In this document: piece by piece, positions 40,534-43,482 of the stretch
Layout: each line of letters begins with the position of its first letter
Numbering within the stretch: the stretch's first letter is position 1
Source of the DNA: Lactococcus garvieae
Lineage (GTDB): Bacteria > Bacillota > Bacilli > Lactobacillales > Streptococcaceae
Direction: 5' to 3'
Assembly: GCF_016758115.1 (NCBI RefSeq)
Contig: NZ_WIVG01000019.1
Coordinates: 1 to 43,482 of the forward strand
DNA length: 43,482 nucleotides
Made by a program: the position numbers and the translations under genes
Notes under the pieces: generated by a model
The model's database searches: none
What the model was told of the DNA's origin: nothing
The model's input: only the letters and a program-made list of their open reading frames with translations

Positions 40534-41727
40534 ATGAAAAAACTATCTGATTTTGTTTCAAACATCGAAGAGTCTGTGACTCTAGCTGCCGCAAAGCGGG
40601 CCAAAGAACTTGCAAGTCAAGGGAAAAACATTATTGATTTAACTTTAGGACAGCCAGATTTTTCCACGCCTGAATTAATCGGGGAAGCAGCTATTGATTC
40701 TATTCATTCAGGCAAGGCAAGTTTCTATACGCAAGCCTCTGGCTTACCCGAGTTAAAAAGTGCTGTGCGAAATTATTGGGATAAATATTATGGTTACGCC
40801 ATTGAAGATAAGGAAATTTTAGTTACCACGGGTGCTAAATTTGCGCTTTATGCCTTCTTCCAAAGTGTTTTAGATAAAGGAGATGAAGTCATCATCCCAG
40901 CCCCGTATTGGGTGAGTTATGTGGATCAAGTCAAAATGTCAGGAGGTCATCCTGTCGTCGTTTCGACTTTGCAAGAAAATGACTTTAAAATCACAGTCGA
41001 ACAACTCGAGGCAGTAAAAACTGAAAAGACAAAGGTGCTTTTATTGAATAGCCCGTCTAATCCAACAGGAATGATTTATTCAAAAGAAGAATTACTGGCT
41101 TTGGGAAATTGGGCTGTAGCTAATGATTTGTTAATCTTAGCAGACGATATTTACCACCGATTGGTTTATAATAAAAACGAGTTTACAGCTATTTCATCCT
41201 TATCAGAGGCGATTCGTCAACGCACGATCGTCATTAATGGTGTATCGAAGACATTTGCGATGACTGGTTGGCGTATTGGACTTGCAGTTGGGGACAGTGA
41301 AATTATTGCAGCAATGACAAAGATTGCAGGTCAAACAACTTCAAACCCAAGTACAGTTGCCCAATATGCAGCCATCGAAGCTTTTAATTCTGATGAAACG
41401 GCAGTCGAAAAAATGCGTACAGCATTTGAATCGCGTTTAAATGTAATTCATCCTATGATTAATCAAATTCCTGGTTTTGAGGCCATCAAACCTAATGGTG
41501 CATTCTATCTCTTCCCTAAAGTTGAGAAAGCCATGACACTTAAAGGGTATGACAATGTTACGGATTTTGCGACAGCGATTCTTGAAGAAACTGGTGTGGC
41601 TCTTGTGACGGGTGAAGGATTTGGTTCACCTGTACATGTAAGATTGAGTTATGCTACTGACCTTGAAAGTTTAACAGAAGCTGTACAACGGCTTAAAGAC
41701 TGGATGGAACAGACAAATGATAGATAA
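40534..41727 (+). CDS. aspB: Aspartate aminotransferase, class I PLP
   Basis: 397 residues. It transfers an amino group between aspartate and 2-oxoglutarate using pyridoxal phosphate. Seen: LTLGQPDFSTPELI (substrate arm), SGLPELKSAVRNYW, APYWVSYVDQVKM, LLNSPSNPTGMIY (the Asn stacking on the ring), ILADDIYHRLVY (Asp for the ring nitrogen) and the lysine in GVSKTFAMTGWRIGLAVG. Start follows the tseB stop closely. The next gene starts inside its last codons. Confidence 0.95.
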   Translation: MKKLSDFVSNIEESVTLAAAKRAKELASQGKNIIDLTLGQPDFSTPELIGEAAIDSIHSGKASFYTQASGLPELKSAVRNYWDKYYGYAIEDKEILVTTGAKFALYAFFQSVLDKGDEVIIPAPYWVSYVDQVKMSGGHPVVVSTLQENDFKITVEQLEAVKTEKTKVLLLNSPSNPTGMIYSKEELLALGNWAVANDLLILADDIYHRLVYNKNEFTAISSLSEAIRQRTIVINGVSKTFAMTGWRIGLAVGDSEIIAAMTKIAGQTTSNPSTVAQYAAIEAFNSDETAVEKMRTAFESRLNVIHPMINQIPGFEAIKPNGAFYLFPKVEKAMTLKGYDNVTDFATAILEETGVALVTGEGFGSPVHVRLSYATDLESLTEAVQRLKDWMEQTNDR

Positions 41728-42044
41728 AAAAGAAGCGAAATCAGCTTACAAGCTTCAAGAAAAGTTGGGTGCTGTTGTAGCTTATAAAAATATTTCAAAA
41801 AAAGTTTTATCTGGATACAGCGCCAGATTTACCTGGTTTGAAAAATCGCTTTGAATTTTCACGAAAAACAGGTATTGGTGTTCCGCTATCTATTGACAAA
41901 GATTGGAAATCGGATGACTTTGAACTTCTAGTGCTTGAGGAGCTCAAGAAAGATGAATTGCAGACACCTCAAGCTTTTAAAGAAGATTTGAAAACTTTGA
42001 AGGAAATCTGGTTAGAGAAATTTGCAGACAAAGATTTATATTAA
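41717..42044 (+). pseudogene. GIY-YIG-like small protein, frameshifted by one T
   Basis: An ATG at 41717, overlapping the end of aspB, opens MIDKKEAKSAYKLQEKLGAVVAYKNISKKVL and then goes SGYSARF to a stop. If one T near 41811 is removed, the reading becomes KVLLDTAPDLPGLKNRFEFSRK, continuing to 42044 with GIGVPLSIDKDWKSDDFELLVLEELKK. The whole, about 108 residues, resembles a small protein found between aspB and asnS in streptococci and lactococci, usually annotated as GIY-YIG nuclease family (from memory). One base insertion breaks it, by mutation or assembly error. Confidence 0.65.
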
Positions 42045-42064
42045 TAAAAAGAGAAGGAAGATTT

Positions 42065-43402
42065 ATGAAAGACTTAGTATCAATCATCGATGTGAAAGAC
42101 CACGTTGGAGAAGAAATCAAAATTGGCGCTTGGGTTGCAGACAAATCAGGAAAAGGGAAATTGCAATTTCTCCAACTCCGTGATGGTACAGCTTATTTCC
42201 AAGCTGTCGTTTTCAAACCAAACATGATTGAAAAATTTGGTGAAGAAGCAGGACTAGAAAAATTCACTGAAATCAAACACTTGGCTCAAGAAACATCAGT
42301 AATCGTGACAGGTGTTGTAAAAGAAGACTCACGTTCAAAATTTGGTTACGAGCTTGATGTCACAGACCTTGAAGTCGTTGGTGGATCTGTGGATTATCCT
42401 ATCACACCAAAAGAGCACGGAACAGACTTCTTGATGGATAACCGTCACTTGTGGTTGCGTAGCCGTAAACAGCATGCTATTCTGCTTGTACGTAACGAAA
42501 TTATCCGTGCAACATATGAGTTTTACAATGCCAATGGTTTTGTTAAAATTGATAGTCCAATCTTGACAGGTTCTGCACCAGAAGGCACAACAGAACTTTT
42601 TGAGACAGACTATTTTGGGCATCCTGCTTTCTTGTCACAAACAGGTCAGCTCTATGCTGAGGCAGGAGCGATGGCCTTTGGTAAAGTCTTTACCTTTGGT
42701 CCAACCTTCCGTGCTGAAAAATCAAAAACACGTCGTCATTTGACAGAATTCTGGATGATTGAGCCGGAAATGGCCTTCACGACACATGAAGAATCTTTGG
42801 ATATTCAAGAAGCATACGTCAAACACTTGATTAAATCAGTCTTGGAAAACCAACGTTATGCTTTAGAAACTTTGGAACGTGACATTGATTTGTTGGAAAA
42901 ATATGTCAATGAACCATTCAAACGTGTCACTTATGATGATGCAATTGAACTTCTTCAAAAAGAAGAAGCAAATAACGATTACGATCATATCGAGTGGGGC
43001 GATGACTTTGGTTCACCACATGAAACATTTGTCTCTAACTACTATGGCGTGCCAACATTTATCATCAACTACCCTAAAGCGATTAAAGCTTTCTACATGA
43101 AACCACATCCAACACGTGAAGATGTTGTGATTTGTGCTGACCTTATCGCGCCAGAAGGTTATGGAGAAATCATCGGTGGTTCAGAACGTGCGACAGATTA
43201 CGATTACTTGGTGGAAAAAGTCAAAGAGTTCGGTCTTTCAGAAGAAGAATACAGCTGGTACCTTGACTTACGTAAATTCGGTTCTGTGCCACATTCTGGA
43301 TTTGGACTTGGCTTGGAACGTGTGGTAACCTTTATCACAGGTAACCAACACATACGTGAGGCCATTCCATTCCCACGTATGCTTGGACGTATTCGTCCTT
43401 AA
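42065..43402 (+). CDS. asnS: Asparaginyl-tRNA synthetase
   Basis: 445 residues, class IIb synthetase charging tRNA-Asn. The N-terminal 120 residues form the OB-fold anticodon-binding domain ([30 protein letters not shown]). The catalytic core has motif 1 ([23 protein letters not shown]), motif 2 ([30 protein letters not shown]) and motif 3 ([29 protein letters not shown]). AGAAGGAAG is ahead of the ATG. Codon use is strong. Last gene of the conserved cluster, followed by a terminator. Confidence 0.97.
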   Translation: MKDLVSIIDVKDHVGEEIKIGAWVADKSGKGKLQFLQLRDGTAYFQAVVFKPNMIEKFGEEAGLEKFTEIKHLAQETSVIVTGVVKEDSRSKFGYELDVTDLEVVGGSVDYPITPKEHGTDFLMDNRHLWLRSRKQHAILLVRNEIIRATYEFYNANGFVKIDSPILTGSAPEGTTELFETDYFGHPAFLSQTGQLYAEAGAMAFGKVFTFGPTFRAEKSKTRRHLTEFWMIEPEMAFTTHEESLDIQEAYVKHLIKSVLENQRYALETLERDIDLLEKYVNEPFKRVTYDDAIELLQKEEANNDYDHIEWGDDFGSPHETFVSNYYGVPTFIINYPKAIKAFYMKPHPTREDVVICADLIAPEGYGEIIGGSERATDYDYLVEKVKEFGLSEEEYSWYLDLRKFGSVPHSGFGLGLERVVTFITGNQHIREAIPFPRMLGRIRP

Positions 43403-43411
43403 GGCTTAAAT

Positions 43412-43443
43412 AAAAGCTCTCAACTTGCTTGAGGGCTTTTATT
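43412..43443 (+). terminator. Terminator of asnS
   Basis: AAAAGCTCTCAA (43412-43423), five-base loop, TTGAGGGCTTTT (43429-43440) with one G-T pair, then T. Nothing is seen from 43444 to the end. Confidence 0.85.
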
Positions 43444-43482
43444 TGCCTTGAATAGTCAAGTTAAGTGCAACACCTCTTCAAA

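Overview
The window looks like a chromosomal segment of a Lactococcus (low G+C Firmicute). The evidence is the infC-rpmI-rplT cluster with a long infC leader, a lactococcal-type enolase, the dinG-tseB-aspB-asnS gene order, and a relaxase that closely matches, from memory, LtrB of the lactococcal conjugative plasmid pRS01. The species cannot be fixed; the enolase seems to differ from L. lactis at several positions, so another Lactococcus species is plausible.

Layout. 1-3.7 kb: chromosomal flank with a decayed ISL3-type insertion sequence, a quinone-oxidoreductase-like gene, a small secreted protein and two GNAT acetyltransferases, one of them broken. 3.8-24.9 kb: an AT-rich plasmid- or mobilizable-element-like segment, nearly all on the + strand. 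It holds a replication/partition module (winged-helix initiator-like protein, unknown basic protein, ParA-like protein, ribbon-helix-helix partner), a truncated LPXTG adhesin, a Fic-fold protein, a Toprim protein, a run of unknown genes, an extra HU gene, a large unknown protein followed by a PD-(D/E)XK nuclease-like domain, a small zinc ribbon, an ArdC/LtrC-like protein (frameshifted), a probable oriT, a MobC-like accessory protein and an LtrB relaxase. I see no type IV secretion genes and no integrase, so in isolation the segment looks mobilizable rather than self-transmissible. 24.95-26.3 kb: an ISLre2-family transposase. 26.3-43.4 kb: chromosomal housekeeping genes.

How the genes work together. 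Relaxase, MobC and oriT would make the strand nick for transfer. ArdC-like and Toprim proteins fit the 'leading-region' proteins that act on incoming single-stranded DNA. Three proteins of the segment (Fic-like, Toprim, ArdC-like) share a similar C-terminal motif around FEERL, which could be a common docking or export signal. The 16.3-19.8 kb pair, a very long helical protein plus a nuclease domain joined at a run of ten A, looks like defence or conflict cargo and is one candidate for an undescribed system. The most unusual RNA feature is a set of three tRNA-like sequences (3837, 3999 and 5813) upstream of the replication and partition genes. They keep acceptor and T arms, but the anticodon arm is missing, unpaired or enlarged to a 44-nt loop.

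Several genes are broken by single-base events: a GNAT stop, the adhesin stop, the ArdC A-run, the 19.34 kb A-run and a GIY-YIG-like gene. Some may be real decay, some slippage sites, and the homopolymer ones could be assembly errors.
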